Below are positions 52,691 to 63,800 of a stretch of 64,000 nt of DNA, piece after piece. The position numbers and the translations under genes were made by a program. The stretch covers positions 155,001 through 219,000 of the forward strand of contig CAUYUJ010012102.1 in assembly GCA_963575745.1 (NCBI GenBank). Reading direction: 5' to 3'. The notes beneath the pieces are model-generated. The model searched no databases and was not told the origin of the DNA. It was given only the letters and a program-made list of their open reading frames with translations. Each line of letters starts with the position of its first letter. Position 1 is the first letter of the stretch. The stretch is from Prorocentrum cordatum (Eukaryota; Sar; Dinophyceae; Prorocentrales; Prorocentraceae).

Positions 52691-54440
52691 GCCGTGGGGC
52701 CCTGGCAATCCAATGTCTCAAGTCAGCCCGGCGTGCCCTGTCCTATGAAATACGTCGTGACGGTGAAACGACTGCGGACCAGTAGGTGCCAATACCCTAC
52801 AGCTTGCACAGGGATCTGCATCGGTAGCAAGGAGGCAGACTTGTGTGAGACGGACAACTTCAAGGCTCAGGGAAAGCACAGGTGGCAATAAGCCAGCTGC
52901 TTGTCTACCATTCGTTCCTTCCACTACTGCGCTCGCGTAACTACACTGTCAGGAGTACTGGTGTGCCCATCGAGTCTCAAAAGGTGTCGCGTGCACATGC
53001 GGAAGGACCAAAGGACGCACTGCGCCCGAAGTCTGACTGCTGCGCTGTTGGAAGCGCGCTTCTGTTTACTCGTGCTCTCACCGCCTCCTTTTCCTCCTCC
53101 GCATTGTGATCGGCGTCATTCCCCTCGTCGTGCTCGTTGTCGTCGTCCTAACCGTGCTCTGCTTCCTATTTCCTCTTCCCTTCGGCGAGAGTTTCGTGCG
53201 CGAAGATGAAGAGGCATCACACTCGCTGACTGTCCCATGTAACCATGCTCAAGAAACATCGAACGTGAATCTGCGTCTGCTAAATGCTCATCTCTCGGAA
53301 TATCTCCTGGCGTGGATACCATGGAACGACAAGGACCACTGAAACACATTGCAATTCAATGGACTGCACATTACGGCAAATGTGCTACAATGACAACGTT
53401 GCAATGAATGGAGGTCGGAGTGGGGGGGAGACGAGAACGAGCATCAGCACTGGACGGAAGCGGAGGCACAGGACGAGGAGTAGGATTAGTATGCCCTGAA
53501 TTGCAAAGCATTGAGCTGCTTACTCCCAGGGCAGTGCAAGCTATCGCATGCAATGTGAACACTGCGTGTGGAAAGATCTTCTCGGGGAAATGGTGGCGTG
53601 GTATCGAGTGCCACGGTGCGTCAGCCTAGACCAGTACGGTCAAATGCGCTGAGTCAGTAGTAGTGCATGGGATTCTCCCATTTCGCAGGTGGCAGAGTGC
53701 ATAAAGGCTGTCTTGTGCGAAACCGCAGCGAGCATGGTGGGCAGGCAAGAAATTCATGTTTACACATGAGTTTAGGACTCGAGAACAACAACTGGATTTC
53801 TAGGATTTCTATGAGACCGCCTGCACGAAATTCTTGACAACCACGCGTTGCATATGATCCGGGGGGGGGGGGCTTCGCGCTCATAGCCTCACGCTGGATC
53901 GCCCGTTGCGTATACAGTGCTCTCTGGGATCGCATACGCCATGGGTGCGAGAGTCGGCAGCGAGGTGGAACGATAGGGGGACCGGCTCAGGGGGGAAAGC
54001 GTTCAGCTGGAGTCCGCGATACATCGTCGTTAGATCGGCGATGGGCCCTCGATTGCGTAAAGGCACGTTATTGGGCGGCGTGGAGTATCTGGCCTCTTCC
54101 TGTGATGACTGCGCGAACGAGGGTAGATGCATTCCACCCTGATCTTATCACCCCTACTCCGAGTTGTTCAATAAGCATGGGTGGTGGTGGTTGGCGTGGG
54201 AGGGTACGAATCGGCTGTCCTTCGCTGGTCACGGAGGGTTTGAATCGCTTGCAGCGGGAGAGAGGGGGACGGACCAGTTGGGGGCGACTTCAAAGGGTGG
54301 GGTGTGCAAAGTAACCAGCTTACCACTAAGACTGACAAGCCCAAGGCGATGACGATGTTAGGGTTGCCCTCGGAACCGGGAGAATCCTTGAGGTCCGTAT
54401 CGAAATGAAACCAATCCCAGGAATAGGAACATGTTTCAGG
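52691..54440. other. Unique DNA, no gene seen
   Basis: Mostly non-repetitive, without a convincing frame on either strand. It contains repeat copy 3 of the ATCGGCGATA family (53960-54075). Confidence 0.45.
53960..54075. repeat. ATCGGCGATA dispersed repeat, copy 3
   Basis: AGGGGGACCGGCTCAGGGG followed by CGCGATACATCG and GATCGGCGATGG, diverged from the copies at 4.7 and 6.5 kb. Confidence 0.55.
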
Positions 54441-55030
54441 CTGGTAACAACCTCGTAGGAAGAGAAGGAGGAGGAGGCGGAGGACGAGGAGAATGAGGAG
54501 GAGGAGGAGGAGGAGCGGAAAGCCATACGGCCGAGGAGGGGCTGGGACCGTCGCGGCTTCGCTCGTCGTCGGTCGCCCCTTCGGTCGTGGCTCGCGCGCC
54601 GCGGAGCCATCAAAGAGAAGATAAAGAGGCGCCGCAGCCGCGGCGGTCACCCCGACCGCCACGCCCAGGACTAAGGAAGAAGCCTGGCACCGCCGCGCCA
54701 GGACCCAAAGAGGACAAGATAGGCTGCTGATCAGACTGGCGGCTGCTGCCAGCAGGCTGGAGCAGCACCACAGCGCGCAGCAGCCCCAGCGCCACCAGCA
54801 GCACGCCATGACGCAGAACTGGAAGCAGCAGCGCGGCGCCTCAAGGGAAAGGTGGTCAGGAGCAGGGACCACACACCTCGAGGCGCCGCAGCGCGGCCCT
54901 GGGAAAAGGTGGACAGGAGCAGGGTCCACAGCCCAGGCGCAGCGCCAGCACAGGCGCAGCAGCAGTGCCAGTGACTGGACTGGTGACTACGGAGCCATCG
55001 GAGGGCGACCCTGGGAGTGGGCCCTTGGGG

Positions 55031-57973
55031 ATGGCCAGCAGCACAACGCGCAGAGGCGGCAGCACAGCCAGCAGCAGCAGCAGCAGCAGCCTCAGACCCA
55101 GCACCACCACCAGCCAGCCCAACACCAGCACCAGCAAAAGCACCCACAGCACCAGCAGCGAAGCGACAGCGCCCAGCACTGGAAGCACTGTGTGCCATGG
55201 AGGAGCGCCTCAGCCAGAAGGAGGAGCAGCAGGCGCAGAAGGAGGGACCAGCACGACGCTCCAGCCTCAGCCTACATCGGCAGCTTCCAGTACAGCCCCG
55301 CAGCAGAAGGCAGTCCTGGACAGCATCACGCCAGTCTCCTTCGCCGTTGCGATGGAACATGAGAGCTGGTCCGCACCTCCAGACGACGAGGAGATGCGGT
55401 TCGTGTGGTACAAGACGAAGTGCCACAGGCTGGGACGCCTCTCCGAGAACATTGCTGGCGCTAGGCTGGCGGGTTTGTGCACATCAAGCCTCGAGCAGGA
55501 AGCGGCGATCACCGCCACGAACATCTCCTTCGTCTTGCCCCACAAAGAGCGCATGAAGCAGCTCAGGGCTACGCTGGAAAAGCTGGAGGAGGAGCACACC
55601 GAGATGGAGAAGCGGCTCAGCAAAATGCTCGACCAGGAGGCGGCGGCCGCCAGAACCATCAGAGTCTACAAGACCCTGCTGAGGGAAACTAGAGATCAGA
55701 TGGCAAAGACAGCGGGTGTGAAGGAGGAATCGTCAGAGGAGGAGGGGAGTCAGGACCCCACCAGAGGACGCACGCCACACCCGGCTGCGAGGAGGAGGCG
55801 CGACCCAGCTGCAGCACTAGCGGCACCAGCCACAGCTCAGCCAGGCATAGCAGCGAGTGCCTCCTCGGGACCAGCAACAACAGCACGATCAGCCCCAGCA
55901 GCACCAGACGAGATCAAAGATGCCATCAGGAAATTGACCGAGAGGCTCGACTCGCAGCAGAAAAAGGAGCAGCAGCAAAGTGATCTGCTGGCACAGGCAG
56001 AGCTTAAACACAAAACCGAGCTGAAGGCCTACGAGCAGACCATGGCGCAAAAGATGATCCACACGACCGAAGCGCAGCTGGCCAAGCAGGAGGAGTGGCA
56101 CACATGGGAGGTCAACGCGCTCAAGCGACACCACAACGCCAAGCTGGAGGAGGAGGAAGCGAAAGCATATGAGGCACAGAGAGGCAGCCAGAGAACACAG
56201 GAGGAAAGGGCCAAAGGGATGCTCGTGGACTTGCAAATGCACCTCGAGTTGGAAAAGAAGACACTACGCGAAGAGATGCACAAGGAAGACCAGAGAAGAG
56301 CAGCCATCTACACGCAGCAGGTCCAGAAGGCCAGGCAGGAGGAGCAGGCTGTGAGACAGATGGCGGCTCAGGAGGCCCAGTGGTGCAAGATGGCGCAGGA
56401 GCACAATGAAAAGGCGACGCAGGAGATGGCGGAGGCGGAATACCAGGAGCGATGCGCCCGGCGCAGCGCTTACAAGGAGGAGGAGCTGCGGACCGCAGTG
56501 AACTACCAGCAGATGGCCTACGAGCACCAGGAAGAGGCCAACAGGCGAGAAGCGATGCGGGTCGTCCTGAACCTGGAGCACGCAGCCATCCAGGCGAAGG
56601 CATACGAAATGCAGCACGAGCAGGAAAAGTACTTGGAGCGCGTCGGGGAACACCAGGAGGCGGTGGACAAAGCTCAAAGGATGGAGGAGGTGGCACTGCA
56701 GCGACAAGCAGCAGCCACGAGCGAGCTCCAAGCATTACAGCACCAGCAGGAGTTGGAGAACCACGCGTCGCAGCAGTACCACAGCACTCTGCAGCACCAG
56801 CACCAGCAGGAGATGCAGGCCGCGGTGCAGCACTACGCCCACATCCAGTACATGAGCGACGCACAGAGGCAGCAGCAACTACAAGACCTCCAACGCGCAC
56901 ATGACATGCAAACGGCAGGACTCCAGAACGCCCTACGGGACGCCTGGGGATCAGGAGGACAAGTGGATGAAGACCTGCTACTCGACATGACGGACGACCT
57001 CATGGAAGACCCAGTCACGAGTGAACGCGACCAAGGCATGGCGGAGCAGGAGGGCGCGTACCAGAGGGAGCAATTGGAGGCATATCTACTCCGGCTTCTA
57101 CCTAGCCAGTACGAACTCCCACATCCCGAACTACCGCCGTACCTCGAGGAGCTGGCCGAGGTGGGATTTGGAGAGAGGTCTCATACATCGTCGATGCCAA
57201 CGCCAGAGGAGCCTACCCTCTCGCCGTTTGGCGACCTCAGTTCTCAGGACCTGAACTTCGTGCCGAGGCCACCCGCTGAAGAGCGTCCGCTACCACCACC
57301 ACCATCTCAGCAGTGCCCGCCCATCGAGGAGCACGCCAGCATCGGCCCACTCTTGCATACGGGGCTGCTCGACGTACGGGCGAACAGTGACTGCATCCCA
57401 ATTGGCGAATCCGACGACGCTGACTTGCAGGACGAAGAGCCGAAGATCTGCCAAGGCCTGCGCGAGGAGAAGGAGGACGAAACCCCGACAGACCTCGCCT
57501 CACCCTCACCAACGATACCAGCCGACTCACCCATCCCGACAGAACAGCCCACGCCAAGACACATACTTTTCCCACCCGTCACGCCTCTCACGCCAAACAA
57601 GACCCCTCAACAACGACCACAGCCAGCCAAAACCCCCATGACGACCCTGTTCATCGACCTCAGCCGCGACGAGGAGGCTTGCCCTAGCACACCTCCACGG
57701 ATGCCGATCGAGGACATCGCGCCCACCGTGCCACACGAGCCACGGCTGCCACCTCCGCGATTCCACATGGGCACGCCAGAGAGGACGAGCCCAGCACCAC
57801 CTTGCAGAGGCAACTTGAAGCAGCCAAGAGACCCCAGGAGGGCGAGGAGCCAGCCGAAAAAGGTCAGGATCTGCGACGCGGACGATGGCTTCGCGGACCC
57901 AGGCGACAGGGTGGCATCCTTCATCGAGAGCGGCGAGAGCGACCTCGACGGGGGTCGAATGTCAGAAAACTGA
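55031..57973 (+). CDS. LINE ORF1: long coiled-coil protein
   Basis: 980 residues from the first in-frame ATG (MASSTTRRGG); the frame opens slightly earlier with GTG. A Ser/Thr/Gln-rich start is followed by a compact segment (EEMRFVWYKTKCHRLGRLSENIAG). A helical region (LRATLEKLEEEHTEMEKRLSKML) and a long Gln/Glu/Ala-rich coiled coil from about 300 to 660 come next. The rest is an acidic, Pro-rich tail ending PRDPRRARSQPKKVRICDADD. Before about 55290 another frame (PAAKRQRPALEALCAMEERLSQKEEQ) also looks protein-like, so the true N-terminus may involve a frameshift. By position it should be the RNA-binding ORF1 protein, but no CCHC knuckle or RRM is visible. It overlaps the ORF2 frame by 286 nt. 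Confidence 0.68.
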   Translation: MASSTTRRGGSTASSSSSSSLRPSTTTSQPNTSTSKSTHSTSSEATAPSTGSTVCHGGAPQPEGGAAGAEGGTSTTLQPQPTSAASSTAPQQKAVLDSITPVSFAVAMEHESWSAPPDDEEMRFVWYKTKCHRLGRLSENIAGARLAGLCTSSLEQEAAITATNISFVLPHKERMKQLRATLEKLEEEHTEMEKRLSKMLDQEAAAARTIRVYKTLLRETRDQMAKTAGVKEESSEEEGSQDPTRGRTPHPAARRRRDPAAALAAPATAQPGIAASASSGPATTARSAPAAPDEIKDAIRKLTERLDSQQKKEQQQSDLLAQAELKHKTELKAYEQTMAQKMIHTTEAQLAKQEEWHTWEVNALKRHHNAKLEEEEAKAYEAQRGSQRTQEERAKGMLVDLQMHLELEKKTLREEMHKEDQRRAAIYTQQVQKARQEEQAVRQMAAQEAQWCKMAQEHNEKATQEMAEAEYQERCARRSAYKEEELRTAVNYQQMAYEHQEEANRREAMRVVLNLEHAAIQAKAYEMQHEQEKYLERVGEHQEAVDKAQRMEEVALQRQAAATSELQALQHQQELENHASQQYHSTLQHQHQQEMQAAVQHYAHIQYMSDAQRQQQLQDLQRAHDMQTAGLQNALRDAWGSGGQVDEDLLLDMTDDLMEDPVTSERDQGMAEQEGAYQREQLEAYLLRLLPSQYELPHPELPPYLEELAEVGFGERSHTSSMPTPEEPTLSPFGDLSSQDLNFVPRPPAEERPLPPPPSQQCPPIEEHASIGPLLHTGLLDVRANSDCIPIGESDDADLQDEEPKICQGLREEKEDETPTDLASPSPTIPADSPIPTEQPTPRHILFPPVTPLTPNKTPQQRPQPAKTPMTTLFIDLSRDEEACPSTPPRMPIEDIAPTVPHEPRLPPPRFHMGTPERTSPAPPCRGNLKQPRDPRRARSQPKKVRICDADDGFADPGDRVASFIESGESDLDGGRMSEN

Positions 57974-60801
57974 GAGGGAGTACGCAGGCTGGGGGGCAAC
58001 TGGCCCAGACCTGCGTCCAGCCATCCACACCAGAAGACATCGGGGATATTGGGCCCAGACTCAGAGACCCGTGCGGTGACGAGCCTACGCCCAGCGACCC
58101 CCACCCACGGCCACTGGCCGCCCGTGCACGATCGCACCTAGCTTCCATCACACTACATAGTTACGCCCAAGCCGATGCGAGCCTTGGGGATGCCGCATCC
58201 GCTTCAAACCACCAGCGCTCTACTAGGGAACCCCGACTCAAAAGACGCAGCAGACGAACCACCTGCACTACTAGCTCCCTAGACGCCGCAACTGTGGGCA
58301 AGGGTGGGGACCACCCACAGGACGGCGGCTTCAAGTTTGAGCGCTCCAAGCGCGGACCTGAGCGACTCCCTCAGGCCGCGACCCCCTTTGCCACCAGGGT
58401 TCAGGCAGGCAACCAGCACCGCGACTGGGCTTGGCTGCAGCAAGAGTGGGAGAGCTACTCGGGCGGCCAGCCGCAGTGCCAGCAGCGTGGACCAAGGCGA
58501 CACCCCTTGGCCACGCCAGGATTGACACCCCACTTCGCGGGAGCTGCGGCGGCCCATGCGGCGCCGCAACCCTGGCAGCACAGCCATGCGAAGGCGGGCC
58601 CAGGCAGCAGGTCGAGACTACCAGAGCCATCCCATCTGGAGGTCTCCCAGCGCCGGGTACCCTGGGGGTATCCCACACTTGCAGTCGACGGAGCCTGGCC
58701 CATGCGCCAACCTCACGACACCAGCCATTTTGGCTCGCAAGCAGACCGCAAGACATGCAGAAAGACCCCAAGGGGGCTGGCTAGTCCACCAGTGACAGCC
58801 AAATTAAACGCACACACCACGTCACAACTAAGCACTGACCACACCCGACAGATACAGCACGGTCCAATACAAGCCGACGAGCTAGAGCAAATACAAGATA
58901 CATACCTCGACAGCAACGATAGCAGCTCAGCACCAGCTGAATCGCACCTCAACGACGTCACAGCGGTTGCAACAGCAAGAAGAGTGGCGAAGCGCAAAAG
59001 GTTACTCGGACAGGCGCTTAAGGCGGAGATGCTCCCAGGCCGTGGAGCGATATCGACCAAGAACTCCTTCGAGGCGCTCGCAGACAACAGCAGTAGCGAG
59101 GACGACCCACAGCCAGAAAGTACTCGGCCCCTTGGAACTGAACAACCTGAGGAGCAGGACTTGGAAGCCGCCATCGGGTGCCCGAATCGAGAGCGCCGCA
59201 GCGGCCGCTCGAGTATGTGTACTGCTTGGAGGCCAACGCCTCGGGCCACAGCAGCAGAGCATACTCAATGCTCAGCCGAGTCCAAGCAACACAATACACC
59301 GACCAGGACCTGCCTGCGTTGGCGTGTCAGCGCGGGGCCGCCTCACTCTGCAAGGCCGTCGACGGGCGGACCTGCTCTCCCCGAGCAGCTGCGGGTTGAC
59401 TCCCCCTTGCAGGTGCGAAGACGCGAGGGCATGCCTCCGACGGGAGGGTGGTCGAAGCCTTGCCCTCGCGTCAGCGATGTCGTGCTAGGGCGCGCAACCA
59501 GGCCCAACGAGCACCAACCAGCTACAGCCCCGCCACTGACACCAGCCATATCAAGCGTAGACCCCAATGAGCACAGGGCAGAGCCAACTCCACTTACTCT
59601 TCCACCACCGACTCCAAGGGACCCCCCTGACGGCATAACCCATCGTCTACGTGACAGCATGCTCCATGCCCAATCACACGAGCCCCTGTTCAGTCAGGCC
59701 GTGCGGGCTGGATCGGACAACTTGAACGCCGATGAGGTGTGCTGCCAATCACCACCTATCCCGCGGGAGAGGAGCACGATGCGGGCGGGGCCCACGCCCT
59801 ATAAGCCAACCGACCAAGTGGAGCCTGAGCAGTCACCCCCAGCCAGCACGACTAATACCAGACAACACACTCAACCCCAGAGGGACGTGCAATCCCGACG
59901 AGCAATGCTGCCATTCAGGTGCCACCACGGCGCTATCGGACACCCGACGGGACAGCAACAACCCATCCCCGCACCACACCGCCGCACAACCACAGCCATG
60001 CACCCCTTCCGTATTCCAACTAGGCGCAGCATAACTGCAGACGACGCTCGAGACAAGCAACGCACTAGCACTGAGAGCGAGCACAGCGACGACTACCTAC
60101 GATGCGAGCGCAGGAGGCGACGCCGACAAAGAACCAGACCAGCAACACACGGACAAGTGCACAAAACCGACCTGCGCAGCGGCAGCAGCAGCATGCAGCG
60201 ACGCTTTGCCAATATTGGATCACCACAAATCCTACCGACGCAGTTCCAACAACACGTCCAGAAGCTGACATGGCACTACGACCTCGAGGAACACGACTTG
60301 CACGAGCACACCAGGCTGGCGGTGAGGCACCTCGCCCCCCCGAGACCCTCGGCGCCCGTGAAGCGGCACTACTACTTCACCGACGCGTCCTACCACGCCA
60401 AGGCGCCAGGCACATCGGCATGGGCAGTGGTGCACCTGAGGGAAGACGACCAGGGCATCGCCTACTACAGACACATGTGCTCCAACCATGCCCTGTCTGT
60501 CAGCGAGGAAATGGCCAACAACATCACCTCCAGTACCAGCCCCGAATTGGGAGCGTTGCTCTGGGCAGGAATCGCATGTATCCAAGAGGACGATGAGCAG
60601 GAGATCGTCATCATCGGCGACAACACCGCGGCTCTGGGAGCGGCAGCTGGAACATCGAGGATCAGATCGTGTAGGAACCGCCCACTCGCGAGGTTCACGC
60701 GTATACTGTTCCAGCAACTCCAGCTCACCAAGGCCATCAGCTTCGAACATACGCATGCTCATCGAGATGCCCCCTGGAATGAAGCAGCAGATATTTTGTA
60801 A
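57688..60801 (+). CDS. LINE ORF2, first part: linker and RNase H
   Basis: An open frame from 57688 (after TAG at 57685-57687) to a TAA at 60799-60801. There is no ATG before 58702, so the first kilobase is probably reached from ORF1 by a -1 shift. The long N-terminal region is Pro/Arg/Ser-rich, with KNSFEALADNSSSEDD near 59060-59110. The RNase H domain lies at about 60361-60801: HYYFTDAS (Asp, 60382), ELGALLWAG (Glu, 60544), IIGDNTAALG (Asp, 60619) and AHRDAPWNEAADIL. The usual continuation of that last motif (AD-x-LAK) is broken here by TAA, and translation in the same frame resumes with KYAALQ. The stop therefore looks like a mutation in a once continuous polyprotein, or a readthrough point. 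Confidence 0.72.
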   Translation, partial: HTSTDADRGHRAHRATRATAATSAIPHGHAREDEPSTTLQRQLEAAKRPQEGEEPAEKGQDLRRGRWLRGPRRQGGILHRERRERPRRGSNVRKLRGSTQAGGQLAQTCVQPSTPEDIGDIGPRLRDPCGDEPTPSDPHPRPLAARARSHLASITLHSYAQADASLGDAASASNHQRSTREPRLKRRSRRTTCTTSSLDAATVGKGGDHPQDGGFKFERSKRGPERLPQAATPFATRVQAGNQHRDWAWLQQEWESYSGGQPQCQQRGPRRHPLATPGLTPHFAGAAAAHAAPQPWQHSHAKAGPGSRSRLPEPSHLEVSQRRVPWGYPTLAVDGAWPMRQPHDTSHFGSQADRKTCRKTPRGLASPPVTAKLNAHTTSQLSTDHTRQIQHGPIQADELEQIQDTYLDSNDSSSAPAESHLNDVTAVATARRVAKRKRLLGQALKAEMLPGRGAISTKNSFEALADNSSSEDDPQPESTRPLGTEQPEEQDLEAAIGCPNRERRSGRSSMCTAWRPTPRATAAEHTQCSAESKQHNTPTRTCLRWRVSAGPPHSARPSTGGPALPEQLRVDSPLQVRRREGMPPTGGWSKPCPRVSDVVLGRATRPNEHQPATAPPLTPAISSVDPNEHRAEPTPLTLPPPTPRDPPDGITHRLRDSMLHAQSHEPLFSQAVRAGSDNLNADEVCCQSPPIPRERSTMRAGPTPYKPTDQVEPEQSPPASTTNTRQHTQPQRDVQSRRAMLPFRCHHGAIGHPTGQQQPIPAPHRRTTTAMHPFRIPTRRSITADDARDKQRTSTESEHSDDYLRCERRRRRRQRTRPATHGQVHKTDLRSGSSSMQRRFANIGSPQILPTQFQQHVQKLTWHYDLEEHDLHEHTRLAVRHLAPPRPSAPVKRHYYFTDASYHAKAPGTSAWAVVHLREDDQGIAYYRHMCSNHALSVSEEMANNITSSTSPELGALLWAGIACIQEDDEQEIVIIGDNTAALGAAAGTSRIRSCRNRPLARFTRILFQQLQLTKAISFEHTHAHRDAPWNEAADIL
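58721..58741 (+). other. Spliced-leader-like sequence inside ORF2
   Basis: AGCCATTTTGGCTC (14 nt) is identical to the leader core and is followed by GCAAG. It lies 17 nt after the first ATG of the ORF2 frame. It is either a relic or chance. Confidence 0.4.
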
Positions 60802-63800
60802 AAATATGCGGCACTCCAACCAGCGCCACCACCACCCGCGGAAGAGCTAGTTGACATAGTACGATATGACAGCACGCTCGAATGGGCCTGGATGGTCAAC
60901 CCTGCGTGTAAGGATCTACATGCTTACCCAACCTGGAGGCACGGACAGCTCGAGGAGCACGTCCCACCCCAGTTGGCTGAAGCAGATCACATCCCTGACC
61001 TTACCGCAGACAGCTACAACAAGGGCACGCTGAAGCTCAACATCGCGCAGTACAACGCTCAGTCCACGGTAGGCGACTTCGCCTCCACAGACCTGCACCT
61101 GGACATCTCCAGCAAGGGGGCTCTAGTCAGAGCCCAACTCTTGGACCTTCAGGTCCACGTCGCGGGGCTGCAGGAGACTCGCTGTAAGGGGGCCGTATGG
61201 ACAGGACAAGGTTTCATCAACATCCAGAGCGAGGCGCAGGACGGCAATTGGGGATGCGCGTTACTACTCAATGTGGAGATCCCGTACGGACAGCTCAAAG
61301 GGAAAGACCTGTACTTCAAGCGGTCCCAGCTCACAAAACTGCACTCTTCGGCCAGGATGCTCTTCGTCCGCGTGCATGCCCCTTTGTTCCACCACGTCAT
61401 CGCCGTTGCTCACGCCCCGTACCAGAAGGCCAAGGACATCAACGGTTGGTGGGAACAATTCAGAGAGCTGTGTGACACGTGGAAGCCAGAGATCCTGCTC
61501 ATCGACGCGAATGCCAAGCTAGGACACAAGGACGGAGAGGACACACAGTGGCTGGGTCAGAAGGGCCCAAACCAGCTGACAGACAAGAATGGACATGAAT
61601 TCCATGAGTCTGTCGCCAGTTGCCACCTACACGTCGTCAACACATACTACGGGAACAGCGACGACTACACATACCACAAGGACGGGATCTCCAACCGCAT
61701 CGACTATGTCGCCATGGCTCCCTGCCTGTTCAAGTGCGTCGCAGCCTGCACTGTGCTGAGGGATTTCCAAAAGCCGACCGCCAAGAAGAAGAACGAGCAC
61801 AGCAAGCAGAGGAGCAATGGCGCCCAGAACGGCTACGACACGACCACATATCACCTGCCCGTGCTGGTTGAGGTCGTGGGCGACATCATCGAACGCCACC
61901 GAAACTTGAAGGGAACCGCTCAGCTGGACACTAACAAACTCAAGAACCCAGAGTGCATCACCGCATTCAAGCAGGACCTGAACAGCACCAGTTTACCACC
62001 ATGGAAGGCAGACGTCAATGACCACTATCATGAGACGGCGGGACTCATTGCCGAGAAGACGAAGCAGTATTTCGGACGGGACCCGCTCACACCTTGCAAC
62101 GCCACAATCTCAGAGGCCAGCATGCGATTATTGCGACTGCGCAGATATGCCGAGAGCTCCACGCGGACCTACGCGAACAATGGGGATCCAGCACCACTAG
62201 AAGTGTTCCGCAAGAGGCTCTGCTACGAGGCGTCGGTCTACGCCCGCGCTGAAGACAGCTGGTTTAGCTCAGTGGCAGCCCTGGCGGGCGCCTGCCAGCT
62301 CAGCCGCGCCACCGGCTGCCTCGGCATCGCGCACGACGCCGCAAGGCTTTTCATTGCCCACACTAGGGACACGTTCAGGCACCAGCTGAGTACCGACCGC
62401 AATCAGTACTTCCACGACCTCGGTAGCAAATTGACGGACAGCAGAACAGCAAGAGACGCCAGGACCGAGTGGCAGCTGACCAAGAAGATTCTGACCCACG
62501 GCGGCCGCAAACCAAAATACGTCAGCGCGCTACCCACCATGCAGCAGCCCGACGGTACCATCATGGGCAGCCAGAGCGAGATCAGCCGCGCCACGCTGCA
62601 GCACTTCGCCAAGATCGAGTCAGCAGACATCAGGGATAAGTACGACCTCGCGGACCGCTACAACTGCAGCCGTACCCGCAGATCACCACCCGACGAGGTT
62701 TCGCAGCACCTGCACACGACACTCAACGACCTGGTGGAGAGCTTCGCGGACGGCAAGAAGGGCCGAGCAGGAGGACCCGATGGCAACCTGGACGACATCC
62801 TCAAGCTCGCGCCTGAGGAGACGGCCCGCCACTGGTATCCTGTCGTCCTGAAGACGATCTTGCGGGGCCGCGAACCAATCCAATTCAAGGCAGGTATTGC
62901 AGTGAAGCTTTACAAGGGCAGTGGCACGAGGGCCCTACTGGAGTACTACAAGTCGATCCTCCTCAACAATACGGTGGCCAAGCACTACCACAAGTGGCTC
63001 CGCTCAACGACGTTGAAGGTCTGCAGCTGCCTGCTGAGAGTCACCCAGCATGGCGGAATCCCGAAGAAGCCAGGTGCGTACTCCACCCACACCATCAAAG
63101 CGTTCTTCGGGATCTGCAGGCGAATGCGTCTCAGCGCCGTCGGCATCCTGTTGGACCTCCGACAGGCCTTCTACTCTGTCATTCGCGAGTTCGTGCTGGG
63201 GCGGGAGGGTGAGAAGCCCTGGCTTCAAAAGGTGATGGCAGGAGGCGACCCACCTGAATGGCTCATGCCCGCCATCCAGCAGTTGATCTCGGCACCAGGC
63301 TACTTGACGCTCAACGACGTAGACGAGAACCTACGATTTCAGCTGGAAGAAGCACACGACATGACATTCTTCCAAGTACGGGGAGATGAGCTTTGCGCGG
63401 AGAGCCGCAAGGGCACACGCCCAGGCAACGGCCTGGCCGACCTCATCTTCAACATCAGCTTCGCGCACGCCCTGGGGCCGCTGGAGCAGGAGCTACACTC
63501 GGGAGGGTATGCATTGCAGCTACCACCAGCGGGAGATCAAGCCATCACCACTACAGGCCAGCTCCGAGGTCACGAAGGGACCCTGCCAGAAGTTTCCTTC
63601 ATGGACGATGCACCATTCCTGTGCGTACTCAGGAATAACACGAAAATCGAGAGCAGCATCTTTGATATATTGTCCATCGCCGCGGGGAGACTCAAAACCT
63701 TCGGGCACGACCTACACCCCAAGAAGACCAAAGCTCTGTTGCATATAGTCGGGCACGCCAAACAACATATCAAGGCGAGGATCTTCAAGACAAGCCCCAT

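Noticed and set aside
54168-54929. 253-residue minus-strand Cys/Trp-rich frame
   Set aside because: Antisense to the start of the LINE; composition follows GC-rich DNA and no domain is seen.
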